This document shows positions 1 to 7,803 of a DNA stretch of 64,000 bases, piece after piece (position 1 is the stretch's first letter; each line of letters begins with the position of its first letter). A model generated the notes under the pieces. It ran no database searches, was not told the origin of the DNA, and saw only the letters and a list, made by a program, of their open reading frames with translations. This stretch comes from Kitasatospora fiedleri (GTDB lineage Bacteria; Actinomycetota; Actinomycetes; Streptomycetales; Streptomycetaceae), in assembly GCF_948472415.1 (NCBI RefSeq), contig NZ_OX419519.1, positions 2,418,001 to 2,482,000 on the forward strand, read 5' to 3'. The position numbers were made by a program, and so were the translations under genes.

Positions 1-2196
1 GTCGTTCGGCGTGGTGATCGGCGCGACCAGGACGTCGGGCCCGTACAGGTACTCGCCGGTGGCGGCGTACGCGGCGTCCTGGGTCGGGTAGTCGAGGTAC
101 ATCGGCCGGACGATCGGCACGCCGGTGGCGTTCGCCTGCTGGGCGAGCGTGTAGGTGTACGGCACCAGGGCCTCGCGCAGCCGCAGCGACGCCTCGGCGC
201 TGGCCGCCGCGGCGCCGGTGTAGTTCCAGGGCAGCCGGTCGCCGTGGTCGGAGTGCATCCGGTCGATCGGCTGGAACACCCCGAACTGCATCCACCGCGC
301 GTACAGGTCGTCGGCGAGGTGGCCGCCGTGGAAGCTGCCGATGTCGTGGCTGACGTTGCTCAGGCCGGCGGCGGCCTCGTCGGCGGTGAAGCGGGTCTCG
401 TAGGCGAGCATGTCCCAGGTGGCGGGGGTGTCGCCGGTGAACTGGAGGGTGTTGCGGCGCTCGGACCAGGGGCCGACGGGGTGGTTGCCGGCGTAGCCGT
501 CGGGGGTGGCGGCGCCGATCCGGGCGAAGGAGAAGCCGCGCAGACCCTTGGCGGTGGCGTCGTCGGCGTAGGCCTGGTTGATCAGGTTGTCGGCGGCGAC
601 GTGCGGGTCGGAGGCGCCGGAGGAGTCGCAGCAGGCGTCGAGCCACCAGGTGCGGGTGCCCTGCCGCTCGAACGGCTGGTGCAGGGCGAGGTAGGCGGCG
701 AGCTGCTTCGGGTCGGACCAGTCGAACTTGTACGTGCTCCCGCCGTCGGAGGCCAGCCCGCCGGCGGCGCTGTCGGTGGCGGCGAACTTCGGGTCCGCCC
801 GGTCGATCGTCGGGTGGATGTTCATCGCCACCGACAGGCCCTGCTGCTTGGTCCAGTCGAGGAAGCCCTGCGGGTCGGGGAACAGTCCGGTGTTCCAGTT
901 CCAGCCGTTCCAGCCGCCCGGGGCCTTCCAGTCGGTGTCCACCACCAGCCAGTCGACGGGCGTGTTCGTGCTGCGGAACTTCGGCAGCAGCGCGTTCTCG
1001 TAGTCCGTGGCGGAGTAGGCGTAGTAGCGGGAGTACCACACGCCGTAGGCGGACTGCGGCAGCAGGGCGGTTCCCCCGGTCAGCGCGTTGAGGTCGCCGA
1101 GCCCCCGCTTGTAGTCCTGGCCGTAGCCGAAGAAGTAGCCGTCCTGGTAGGGCCGACTGCCGTGCGAGGGCCGGTCGGTGACGGTGTGGTCGGCGCCGAG
1201 CAGGGCGGTGCGGGTGTCGTCCAGCAGGTACCAGCCGCCGCGGTTCAGGATGCCGGGGTGCTCGGCCACCGGCAGCGACGCCGGGTTGTCCAGCGAGCGG
1301 TACCAGCCGCCGAGGGTGCTGGTCGGTCCGGCGCCGTAGCCGGTGGTGGTGAGCGCGGTCGACGCCGCCGGGTACGCCGTGGTGGCGACCGGGGTGACGG
1401 CCAGCGAGTCGAGGTTGACCCGGCCGGTGTCGCCGGCGTTCTGCACCAGGGACAGCGCGTCGGTCCCCGCGCCGAGGGTGACCGTCGCGGACGCGGTGGA
1501 CCAGGCGTCCCACGAGGAGGTGGCCGGCAGGCTGAGCCTGGGGCCGGGGGCGCCGTTGACGGTGGTGGACAGGCTCCCCGTGCCGCCGGTGGCGTTGGAG
1601 TACCGCACCTGGAGCCGGTAGGTGCCCGCGGCGGGGACGCCCGAGACGTCCTGGCCGAGCGCGGCACCGGCCTGCTCGAAGCCGGCGACGAAGCCCGAGC
1701 CGGTGTGGCCGGCGTGGTCGTACGCGGCCGCGGCCCGGCCGGTGAACAGGGCGTTCTCCGCCTCACAGGCGGTTCCCGGCGCGCAGTACGAGGGGAAGGC
1801 CGGCTTGGCGGTCGCCCCGGTGCCCGCCAGCGTGACGGACAGGTTGGCGGCGGTGAACGGCCCGCTGCCCTGCTTGTAACGCAGTGTCAGCGCGCTGGTC
1901 CTGATCTCGCGGTACCCGTCGGACGTCACGTTCGTGGTGTAGGCGGCGGCGGGGAAGTCCCGGCCGACCGCGTTGAACGTCGTACCGTCCTGGAACACGC
2001 CGTCGTCGGCGTACTCCAGCCGCACCAGGGTCGGGGTGAGCACCTGGAAACGGGCACCGCCCTCGATGACCGCGGACGTGGTGGCACCGGCCGCGGGCCC
2101 GGCGACGGCACCCGAGCCGACCAGTGCGGCGAGCAGGGCGAGGACGGCGACGGTGGTCGGTCCTCGCCCGGACCGGTGGAGCCGAAAGAGCCGCAT
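1..2196 (-). CDS. Secreted GH31 glycosidase with inserted CBM35-like module (3' end cut by window edge)
   Basis: Glycoside hydrolase family 31 enzyme (alpha-glucosidase, alpha-xylosidase or similar). The 732 residues in the window begin with a signal peptide: MRLFRLHRSGR, then a hydrophobic stretch ending near GPAAGA. A CBM35-like beta-sandwich lies at about 155-270 (YDHAG start, VNLDSLAV end). The GH31 barrel follows from about 320, with WLVVDTDWK, MNIHPTID, WWLDACCD (nucleophile region, about 520) and NVSHDIGSFHGG (acid/base region). The reading frame is open to base 1, so the C-terminus lies outside the window. The ATG at 2196 is chosen because GGAGGG (2203-2208) lies at the right distance. 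A perfect LacI-type palindrome just upstream suggests sugar-induced expression. Substrate cannot be read from sequence. Confidence 0.9.
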   Translation of the reverse strand, partial: MRLFRLHRSGRGPTTVAVLALLAALVGSGAVAGPAAGATTSAVIEGGARFQVLTPTLVRLEYADDGVFQDGTTFNAVGRDFPAAAYTTNVTSDGYREIRTSALTLRYKQGSGPFTAANLSVTLAGTGATAKPAFPSYCAPGTACEAENALFTGRAAAAYDHAGHTGSGFVAGFEQAGAALGQDVSGVPAAGTYRLQVRYSNATGGTGSLSTTVNGAPGPRLSLPATSSWDAWSTASATVTLGAGTDALSLVQNAGDTGRVNLDSLAVTPVATTAYPAASTALTTTGYGAGPTSTLGGWYRSLDNPASLPVAEHPGILNRGGWYLLDDTRTALLGADHTVTDRPSHGSRPYQDGYFFGYGQDYKRGLGDLNALTGGTALLPQSAYGVWYSRYYAYSATDYENALLPKFRSTNTPVDWLVVDTDWKAPGGWNGWNWNTGLFPDPQGFLDWTKQQGLSVAMNIHPTIDRADPKFAATDSAAGGLASDGGSTYKFDWSDPKQLAAYLALHQPFERQGTRTWWLDACCDSSGASDPHVAADNLINQAYADDATAKGLRGFSFARIGAATPDGYAGNHPVGPWSERRNTLQFTGDTPATWDMLAYETRFTADEAAAGLSNVSHDIGSFHGGHLADDLYARWMQFGVFQPIDRMHSDHGDRLPWNYTGAAAASAEASLRLREALVPYTYTLAQQANATGVPIVRPMYLDYPTQDAAYAATGEYLYGPDVLVAPITTPND

Positions 2197-2212
2197 GGAC
2201 AACCCTCCGTGA

Positions 2213-2226
2213 TGACAACGTTGTCA
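2213..2226. promoter_or_regulatory. LacI-family operator, perfect 14-bp palindrome
   Basis: TGACAACGTTGTCA is a perfect palindrome with the central CG typical of LacI/GalR-family operators. It lies 16 bp upstream of the glycosidase start codon and immediately behind its ribosome binding site, so a bound repressor would block transcription or early elongation. No LacI regulator is in the window; it may lie beyond base 1 with the rest of a sugar-utilisation locus. Confidence 0.75.
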
Positions 2227-2352
2227 AAAGTGCCCGTGCAAGGAAAAGCGCCCGCGCGATGAACGGTCGAGGAGCGCGAAAGGGGGTGCGGAGCTCTCCC
2301 GAACGTAGGCACTTGGCGGGTCTCCGTCAATACCGTGGACCCTTGCCGTCCA

Positions 2353-2393
2353 CGGGCCGACGGGCCGACGGACGGGCCATCGGACGGGCCATC
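2353..2393. repeat. Short tandem repeats in intergenic DNA
   Basis: Two copies of CGGGCCGA (2353-2368) are followed by two copies of a 12-mer, GGACGGGCCATC (2370-2393). They sit in the gene-free stretch between the glycosidase promoter and the duplicated junction at 2471. Nothing else was recognised between 2227 and 2470. Confidence 0.5.
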
Positions 2394-2470
2394 GGACGGA
2401 CGCTCAAGGTACTTGCGGACGAAGGCCGTATCCGCTCACCACAGGGCGCCCGCCGGACGGTTGCGGCTGC

Positions 2471-2722
2471 TCGCCAAGTTCAACGCCAGCGCTGCAGCGA
2501 GCTGAGGGTGGCGGGCCAGGAGTAGAGGCGGTCGTCCACGGCCCGGACGGCCACCGTGTCCTCCCACTCCGTCAGCAGCCCGCGCGCCTCGCGCACCCGC
2601 TCCATGCCGGTCTCGTACCAGGTGATCCGCAGCTGCTCCAGCGCGGCCAGCAGGTGGCGGCACGCGTCCTCGGGGCGCCGGGCCCGGGCTTCGACGGTGG
2701 CAAGATCAGCGAGCACGACGAC
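2471..2722. repeat. Direct repeat copy A: duplicated HAD/regulator gene junction
   Basis: 252 bp aligned without gaps to 3590-3841, offset 1119 bp, with about 8 mismatches counted by eye (about 97% identity). Copy A holds the last codons of the HAD hydrolase (LAKFNASAAAS, stop) and, on the other strand, the last 75 or so codons of the HTH/TPR regulator. This is the convergent 3' junction of an extra cassette whose remainder is gone. Confidence 0.9.
2480..2716 (-). pseudogene. Remnant of the HTH/TPR regulator gene, C-terminal fragment only
   Basis: The frame encodes the same C-terminus as the intact regulator at 3605-4861 (LADLATVEARARRPEDACRH through YSWPATLSSLQ). It has substitutions A to V and Q to R, and its stop is displaced by two codons (QRWR instead of QR). 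Reading further upstream on the minus strand, similarity ends near 2722 and an in-frame TGA closes the frame within about 20 codons. No HTH or start region remains, so this is a decayed partial duplicate. A few codons of the HAD 3' end overlap it on the plus strand (2471-2506). Confidence 0.85.
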
Positions 2723-2958
2723 GGTCTGGAGGCGCTCGTCCTCCGCCTGCCCCTCCGGACTTCACGTACGCCGCGCCACCACGCCGTCCGGATGTTCGGC
2801 GCGGCGCCGGGTCTCCGCCGAGAGCACATGCGTCGTACGCTCCTCCCCGCCCGTGGTCCGGACGCGCTGCAGGTCGATCAACTCTTCGGGGATGTCCACC
2901 CCGGCAGCGCAGGCCGCGGCCCTGACCGCGCCGGGCAGGCCCGGCTACGCTGACCTGC

Positions 2959-3624
2959 GTGATCAGAGCAGTGGTGTTCGATGTCGGCGAGTGCCTGGTG
3001 GACGAGACGCGGGAGTACGGCACCTGGGCGGACTGGCTGGGGGTGCCCCGGCACACCTTCGTCGCCCAGTTCGGCGCCGTCATCGCCGAGGGACGCGACT
3101 ACCGGGAGACCTTCCAGGTGTTCCAGCCGGGCTTCGACCTGTACGCCGCGCGGGAGCGCCGCGCAGAGGCCGGCCAGCCGGAGCACTTCGGCGAGGAAGA
3201 CCTGTACCCGGACGTGCGCCCGGCGCTCGCCGAGCTGCGAGCCGCCGGCCTGCACCTGACGATCGCCGGCAACCAGACCGTCCGGGCCGGCAGGATCCTG
3301 CGCGCGCTGTTCACTGCGGACGTCGACCTGATCGGCACCTCGGACGACTGGGGCGCCTCCAAGCCGGACCCCGGCTTCTTCGAGAAGGTCGCCGAAGTGG
3401 TCCCGGCCGAGCCCGGCGAGATCCTGTACGTGGGCGACCGCCTCGACAACGACGTGCTGCCCGCCCTCTCGGCCGGGATGCGCACCGCGCTGATCCGCCG
3501 CGGCCCGTGGGGCTGGATCCAGCAGCACGACGCGGCCGCCGACCGGTCGACGTTCCGGATCGACTCGCTGCTGGAACTGCCGGAGCTGATCGCCAAGTTC
3601 AACGCTAGCGCTGCAGCGAGCTGA
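2959..3624 (+). CDS. HAD-superfamily hydrolase
   Basis: 221 aa, a small phosphatase-type HAD protein. Motif I is FDVGECLVDE near residue 8: the nucleophile Asp is present, but the usual second Asp is Gly, as in FDLGN-type family members. A motif II-like turn, LTIAGNQT, is near 100; the motif III lysine is in ASKPDPGFF (about 135); motif IV is VGDRLDNDV (about 158). A cap domain fills 20-85. The GTG start is supported by a -10 box TACGCT (2946-2951) exactly 7 nt upstream, which suggests a leaderless mRNA. The gene converges on the HTH/TPR regulator, and the two stop regions overlap by about 20 bp. Substrate unknown. Confidence 0.88.
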   Translation: MIRAVVFDVGECLVDETREYGTWADWLGVPRHTFVAQFGAVIAEGRDYRETFQVFQPGFDLYAARERRAEAGQPEHFGEEDLYPDVRPALAELRAAGLHLTIAGNQTVRAGRILRALFTADVDLIGTSDDWGASKPDPGFFEKVAEVVPAEPGEILYVGDRLDNDVLPALSAGMRTALIRRGPWGWIQQHDAAADRSTFRIDSLLELPELIAKFNASAAAS

Positions 3625-3841
3625 GGGTGGCGGGCCAGGAGTAGAGGCGGTCGTCCACGGCCTGGACTGCCGCCGTGTCCTCCCACTCTGTCAGCAGCCC
3701 GCGCGCCTCGCGCACCCGCTCCATGCCGGTCTCGTACCAGGTGATCCGCAGCTGCTCCAGCGCGGCCAGCAGGTGGCGGCACGCGTCCTCGGGGCGCCGG
3801 GCCCGGGCTTCGACGGTGGCGAGGTCGGCGAGCACGACGAC
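3590..3841. repeat. Direct repeat copy B: junction inside the intact genes
   Basis: The second copy of the 252-bp duplication starting at 2471. Here it spans the real 3' end of the HAD gene and the real 3' end of the regulator, so this copy is the functional locus and copy A the remnant. Recombination between the copies would delete the HAD gene. Confidence 0.9.
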
Positions 3842-4861
3842 AGCCTGTTTGCCGTCCGAGTCGCCGAGCCCGTCCAGCGCGCGGGCCAGACTCTCGCGGG
3901 CCTGGGGCAGGTGGCCGGCGATCAGCTCGGTGTTCCCCCTGAACGCAGTCAGCCGGGTGGGGTTGAACCAGGTGAACCACTCCGGCAGCACCGCGGGCTC
4001 GGCGCCGGCCAGGAGATCGCTGGCGCGATTGAGGACGGACAGGGCACCGCGGACGTCCTGGCAGCGGGTGAGGCACTCGGCCTCGACGGCGTCCAGCCAA
4101 GCGTGTACCTCGGCGGGCGCACCCCCTCGGCGGGCATACGCGCGGGCACCGCGCATCCGGTCGGCCATCTCCTCGCGCCGCCCGGCCCAGCCGGGGACGA
4201 ACGCAGCGTGTCCGAGGACTGCGGCACCGAGCAGTGCGTCGTCAGCGGTGCCGGCGGCTTGCAGCGCGCGCACGAACGTCCCGTCGGCGGCGGCGACCTG
4301 GCGCAGGTCGAAGAACTCGATCCGGCCGAGCAGCAGTGCGCTCTCGGCGAGCGCCGCGGCCAGCACGCGGCGGGCGACGCCGGACGTCTGCCCGAGTAGC
4401 GCCTCACCTAGCGCGGCATGCTCGGCGACGGAGCGGTGCAGGGTGGCGGGGGCGACGGACCAGTACATGTGCCGGTGGGCTGCGGTGATGGCCGCGTAGG
4501 CGCTGCCGATGGTGTCTGGCTGGATGCCGTCGGCCTGGGCCGGGTGCGGCACGGCGGAACGGGTGGCGGGCGGGATGACTGGGGTCGGCCCGGGACCGGC
4601 GGGCTGTTGGGCGCCGCCGAAGCCGAGCTGGGAGAGGGGCATGCGCAGCAGCTCCACGAGCGCGCGCTGGTGGTCGTCGCGGGGTCGTGGAGGATTGGGG
4701 GCGAGCCAGCGGGCGATCTGGCGGGCGCTGACACTGTACTGCGGGATGCTGAGGGTGCGGCCGGCGCGTTCCAGCGCTTCTCGCAGTGCGCGGTTGCTGC
4801 CGATCCCGGCGGCCAGCATGGCCGCTCGCAAAGCGGTGTTGCCGTCGGTGGTGCGTGCCAC
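3605..4861 (-). CDS. Helix-turn-helix regulator with TPR-like C-terminal domain
   Basis: 418 aa. The N-terminal 80 residues look like an XRE-type DNA-binding domain (LREALERAGRTL, SARQIARWL, HQRALVELLRMPL). A Pro/Ala linker (about 90-120) follows, then about 300 residues of alpha-helical TPR-like repeats (AALGEALLGQ, LLGAAVLGHAAF, AWLDAVEAECL, ALSVLNRASDLL, LADLATVEARAR). Streptomyces genomes carry many proteins of this layout, usually of unknown ligand. The GTG start is preceded by GGAGGG at a good distance. It is transcribed away from two tiny genes at 5064-5410 across an unusually AT-rich spacer (4862-5063), suggesting a shared divergent control region. Its 3' end is partly duplicated at 2480. 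Confidence 0.85.
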   Translation of the reverse strand: MARTTDGNTALRAAMLAAGIGSNRALREALERAGRTLSIPQYSVSARQIARWLAPNPPRPRDDHQRALVELLRMPLSQLGFGGAQQPAGPGPTPVIPPATRSAVPHPAQADGIQPDTIGSAYAAITAAHRHMYWSVAPATLHRSVAEHAALGEALLGQTSGVARRVLAAALAESALLLGRIEFFDLRQVAAADGTFVRALQAAGTADDALLGAAVLGHAAFVPGWAGRREEMADRMRGARAYARRGGAPAEVHAWLDAVEAECLTRCQDVRGALSVLNRASDLLAGAEPAVLPEWFTWFNPTRLTAFRGNTELIAGHLPQARESLARALDGLGDSDGKQAVVVLADLATVEARARRPEDACRHLLAALEQLRITWYETGMERVREARGLLTEWEDTAAVQAVDDRLYSWPATLSSLQR

Positions 4862-5063
4862 CCGGCCCTCCTGGTGAGTTCGTGTTGGACCCCAACGGTA
4901 CTGTGAAGAGGGTCGTTTGAGCGACTGTCATTCGATGAGATGGCAACGAAAGTCAATAAAGAGGCACTGAAGAGGCATCATTAAGACATACATGTGCCGC
5001 TCCGAATGGCCGACTCTGATCCTGCACCGCCTGGTGCCGCCCCCGGCGATCAGAGGAGTACCC

Positions 5064-5228
5064 ATGCCGACGCCCCGACGCATCCCGCGGCCGCTGGACC
5101 CCGACGCGTACCGGAAGTGCGGGACGTGCGACCGCTGCCGGACAGGCGTCGGCCGCGACAAGAACCCGGACGCCTCCGACTGTTGGGACGTCTACCTCGA
5201 TGCCGCCACCGTCCGGCGGTCGGCGTGA
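5064..5228 (+). CDS. Small Cys-containing hypothetical protein (54 aa)
   Basis: Not recognised as a named family. The ATG at 5064 has a strong ribosome binding site, AGAGGAG (5052-5058). The product is basic and proline-rich at the N-terminus, then carries KCGTCDRCRTG and a later DCWDVYLD, giving four cysteines that could bind a metal. Its stop overlaps the start of the next gene (GTGA), indicating translational coupling. Divergence from the HTH/TPR regulator suggests control by that regulator, which is inference. Confidence 0.6.
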   Translation: MPTPRRIPRPLDPDAYRKCGTCDRCRTGVGRDKNPDASDCWDVYLDAATVRRSA

Positions 5229-5650
5229 ACGGCCAGCAGCAGTCGGCCGACGGAGACCACGTCGAACCGGAGGGCCTGACACTCGGGTACTGCCTCCAGT
5301 GCGGCGGCTACGGGCGTGGCGAGTACATCGCGACGATCAACTCGCACTCCGACGCGATCCGCAACCACCGCGATTGCCCCGGGCCTCCGCCAGCCGGGAC
5401 CCGGCCGTAGCCACTCGGCCTCGTGCCCGTCGCGAAACAGCCGCCACGGGGGGATCTCCAGGGCGTCGGCGACGACGAGGTAGGCGTCGATGGGCAGGTG
5501 GCCCTGCGTGCTGGTCTCCATTCGGACGATGGCGTTTCGGCTGACGCCGGCGCGGTTGGCGAGCCCGGTCTGGCTCCAGCCAGAGGCTGAGCGGAGCTGT
5601 TTGACGCGGTCGCCGATCAGCTGCCGGCCCATCAGCAGGTGCGGCAACAT
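5192..5650 (-). CDS. XRE-family HTH protein, C-terminal half questionable
   Basis: The frame carries a clear XRE helix-turn-helix: IGDRVKQLRSASGWSQ, then GLANRAGVSRNAIVRMET, then AYLVVADALEIPPWRLF. This domain occupies roughly the first 80 residues counting from the ATG at 5650 (alternative ATG at 5632). The remaining 70 residues are low-complexity and lie opposite the small gene at 5225-5410. Many proteins of this type end just after the WRL segment, so the true stop may have been lost. It may regulate the neighbouring small genes or be a stand-alone remnant. Confidence 0.5.
   Translation of the reverse strand: MLPHLLMGRQLIGDRVKQLRSASGWSQTGLANRAGVSRNAIVRMETSTQGHLPIDAYLVVADALEIPPWRLFRDGHEAEWLRPGPGWRRPGAIAVVADRVGVRVDRRDVLATPVAAALEAVPECQALRFDVVSVGRLLLAVHADRRTVAASR
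5225..5410 (+). CDS. Small hypothetical protein with Cys/His cluster (61 aa)
   Basis: Starts at a GTG overlapping the previous stop by 4 bp. The product contains GYCLQCGGYGRGEY and later SHSDAIRNHRDC: a CxxC pair followed by two His and a Cys, consistent with a small zinc finger. I do not know the family. It overlaps, antisense, the 3' part of the HTH gene ending at 5192, so one of the two frames may be misread. The operon-like coupling and the spaced Cys/His pattern favour this one. Confidence 0.55.
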   Translation: MNGQQQSADGDHVEPEGLTLGYCLQCGGYGRGEYIATINSHSDAIRNHRDCPGPPPAGTRP

Positions 5651-5760
5651 GTGGATCTTGAGCGACACCCACCCAAGAGTGTCGCGGTCCGGGCGAAATG
5701 TCCGTACCCAGCCAAGTGCATCCGCGCTGGCTCCAGGGCAGGAAGACCGACCCACCTCCT

Positions 5761-5825
5761 CCGCCAGAAGCGCGAAGTGCCCCCAGTCGCAGGTGTCGAC
5801 CGGGGGCACTTCGCGCTTCTGGCGG
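5761..5825. repeat. Perfect 24-bp inverted repeat with 17-nt loop
   Basis: Arms 5761-5784 and 5802-5825 are exact reverse complements (CCGCCAGAAGCGCGAAG at the left, mirrored at the right). The loop includes GTCGAC. There is no T-tract, so it is not a canonical intrinsic terminator. It lies in the gene-free stretch 5651-5999 between the HTH gene promoter side and tRNA-Val. Candidates are a factor-independent terminator, a regulator target or the scar of a small mobile palindrome. Confidence 0.8.
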
Positions 5826-5936
5826 GCGCGACCTGCGAAAACACCATGATCGCTTAGGGGGAATTCAGGAGGACCGCCCGCGCAGCCGGACCGTGGACCT
5901 TGCGCGAGTAAGCGCAGAGAAGGCGTGGTCCACGAG

Positions 5937-5975
5937 AAAGGCCCGGCCCGGAGTTGCACTCTGAGCTGGGCCTTT
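5937..5975 (-). terminator. Terminator-like hairpin downstream of tRNA-Val
   Basis: AAAGGCCC (5937-5944) pairs with GGGCCTTT (5968-5975). On the minus strand the hairpin falls 25 bp beyond the 3' end of the tRNA gene and ends in a short T run, as expected for a tRNA transcript terminator. Confidence 0.6.
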
Positions 5976-5999
5976 GCCGCATCTTCCCTGCTAGCGAGG

Positions 6000-6071
6000 T
6001 GGGCGCAGACGGTTTCGAACCGCCGACATCCGCCTTGTAAGGGCGGCGCTCTACCGCTGAGCTATGCGCCC
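6000..6071 (-). tRNA. tRNA-Val (anticodon UAC)
   Basis: Cloverleaf of 72 nt on the minus strand. The acceptor GGGCGCA pairs with TGCGCCC; the D-arm is AGCTCAGCGGTAGAGC; the anticodon stem CCGCC/GGCGG encloses the loop CTTACAA, giving anticodon TAC; the T-arm has GGTTCGAAACC. The discriminator base is A and the 3' CCA is not encoded. Confidence 0.95.
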
Positions 6072-6248
6072 TCGCCGAAGTGGACCGGCGCGGCCGGTCA
6101 CACGACGAGTGGACAGACTACCCGGTCCGGAGGGTGCTCCGCCGCCCCCTGTCCGGCGGGGGAGACGGACGGGGGGTGCCGGACGGGGCGGGTGATCGGC
6201 AAGAATGGCGGGGAAGCGGCGGGACGGATACGGAGCAGGGAGCACGTG

Positions 6249-7508
6249 GTGAGGGTGGCCGGCGGCGGTGGCGGGGGTCGGGGCGGCTGGTGGGGCGGTG
6301 GCCGGCGGGACGGCGTGCGTGCGGACGCCCGGGCGGCGCGGGAGGCCGCCCAGGAGTCGTTCTACGAGCTGGACTCGGCCCAGCGGGACGCGCTGCTCGC
6401 GGTGGAGACCGTGAAGTCCGCGGGCGAGCCCGCCACCGCACGCCGGGTGGAGCAGGACTTCGCCGACCTGACCGCCCGGATCGACCAGGTCACCGTCGCC
6501 TACCTGGGCGCGCTGGACGCGGTCGACCTGGAGTCCTCCGAGACCGACCCGGGCGCGGTCTCCCGGGCCAAGCAGCAGTTGGAGCAGGCCAAGCGCGAGC
6601 TGGACGCCAAGCGGACCGAGCTGGGCACCTTCGTCAGCCGCCTGCAGCCGGTCCTCGACCACGCCGAGGCCCAGCTGATCCGGGTCACGCCCGCGGTCGA
6701 GCGGGCCAAGCAGGCGCTGCTCGCCGCGACCACCGCCCTGGAGCAGGTCCGCGGCGCGGGCCTGCGCGCGGACGACCTGGCGGCCCGGCTGGCCGAGCTC
6801 GCGCCCGAGCTGACCCGGCTCAACCAGGGCGTCTCGCAGCACGGCGTGCCCGCCACCCTGCAGCGGGCCGAGGACGTGGCCCGGCGGGCCGAGGCCGTCC
6901 GGACCGAGGCCGCGCAGTTGCCGGAGCGGGCTGCCGAGATCGACCGCCGGGTGGCCTCGCTGCGGACCCGGATCGACGCGCTGGAGAACCGGGCCCACAC
7001 CGTCGACCCGGCGCTCAGCGAGCTGCGCCGCCGGTTCTCGACGGCCTGCTGGCAGGACCTCCAGCAGGTGCCCGCGCAGACCGCCGACGCCGTCCGCACC
7101 GCCCGCGCCAGGCTGACCGAGGCGGGCCGGGCCCGCGACGAGCAGCGCTGGGCGGACGCGACGGCCGCGATCGGCACCGTGCGCGCCCTGCTCGACACCG
7201 CCGGGGGCGCGGTCGACGCGGTCAACGACCGGTTGCAGCAGCTCAACGAAGTCCAGCACGACCCGCACCGCGAGATCGAGCGGGCCCGGTTCGCGCTGCG
7301 CGACGCCCAGCGCCTCGCGATGGCCGGCCGCCAGGCCCCGGACCCGCGCCACGCGGGCCCGCTGGACGCCGCGGTGGGCCGGCTCGACCGGGCCGTCGCC
7401 ACCCTGGAGGAGGCCGGCCGGCACCCCGACTACTGGCGTTTCCTGACCGAGCTGGCCGCCGTCCGGGAGACCGCGGCCGAGGTGGTCTCGATGATCCGCG
7501 GGCACTGA
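6249..7508 (+). CDS. Alpha-helical coiled-coil protein of unknown function
   Basis: 419 aa, almost entirely predicted helical. After a Gly/Trp/Arg-rich N-terminus (GGGGGGRGGWWGGGRR), long heptad-rich stretches run from about residue 20 to the end (RAKQQLEQAKRELDAKRTEL, RTEAAQLPERAAEIDRRVAS). There is no signal peptide or membrane segment. It resembles the large coiled-coil proteins that accompany Ter genes in actinobacteria, but I cannot name a family. The second of two adjacent GTG codons (6249) is preferred because AGGGAG (6237-6242) is 6 nt away. It is followed by the zinc-ribbon gene 40 bp downstream. Confidence 0.75.
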   Translation: MRVAGGGGGGRGGWWGGGRRDGVRADARAAREAAQESFYELDSAQRDALLAVETVKSAGEPATARRVEQDFADLTARIDQVTVAYLGALDAVDLESSETDPGAVSRAKQQLEQAKRELDAKRTELGTFVSRLQPVLDHAEAQLIRVTPAVERAKQALLAATTALEQVRGAGLRADDLAARLAELAPELTRLNQGVSQHGVPATLQRAEDVARRAEAVRTEAAQLPERAAEIDRRVASLRTRIDALENRAHTVDPALSELRRRFSTACWQDLQQVPAQTADAVRTARARLTEAGRARDEQRWADATAAIGTVRALLDTAGGAVDAVNDRLQQLNEVQHDPHREIERARFALRDAQRLAMAGRQAPDPRHAGPLDAAVGRLDRAVATLEEAGRHPDYWRFLTELAAVRETAAEVVSMIRGH

Positions 7509-7548
7509 ACCCCGGTCGGGCGCCCGGCCGCTGGGTACCCTGCTCGGT

Positions 7549-7764
7549 ATGCCTCGCTACGACTTCCGCTGCCGCTCCTGCGGCGCCACTTTCGAGCTCA
7601 ACCGTCCGATGGCCCGGGCGAACGACCCGGCCACCTGCCCGGAGGGCCACCCCGACACCGTCAAGCTGCTCTCCACCGTCGCCGTGACCGGTGCGGCGGC
7701 CTCCGCCCCGGCCCCCGGTGGCGGCGGCGGTGGCGGGTGCTGCGGCGGGGGCTGCTGCGGGTAG
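7549..7764 (+). CDS. FmdB-type zinc ribbon protein
   Basis: 71 aa. The N-terminus MPRYDFRCRSCGATFEL is the signature of the FmdB regulatory-protein/zinc-ribbon family. The first CxxC pair is RCRSCG and a later Cys-Pro (TCPEGH) supplies another ligand; the usual fourth Cys position reads GH. The C-terminus is a Gly/Cys tail (CCGGGCCG) that could bind metal. The ATG start is preceded by TACCCT (7536-7541) exactly 7 nt upstream, suggesting a leaderless transcript separate from the coiled-coil gene. Role unknown beyond probable metal or RNA/protein binding. Confidence 0.85.
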   Translation: MPRYDFRCRSCGATFELNRPMARANDPATCPEGHPDTVKLLSTVAVTGAAASAPAPGGGGGGGCCGGGCCG

Positions 7765-7803
7765 CGCGCGCGGGGAGGACGAGGGCGCGGGGGCGCGGGG
7801 GCC

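Noticed and set aside
6000..6071. tRNA-Val as an integration site for a mobile element
   Set aside because: No integrase, no repeated tRNA 3' end and no element boundary were seen in the adjacent sequence.
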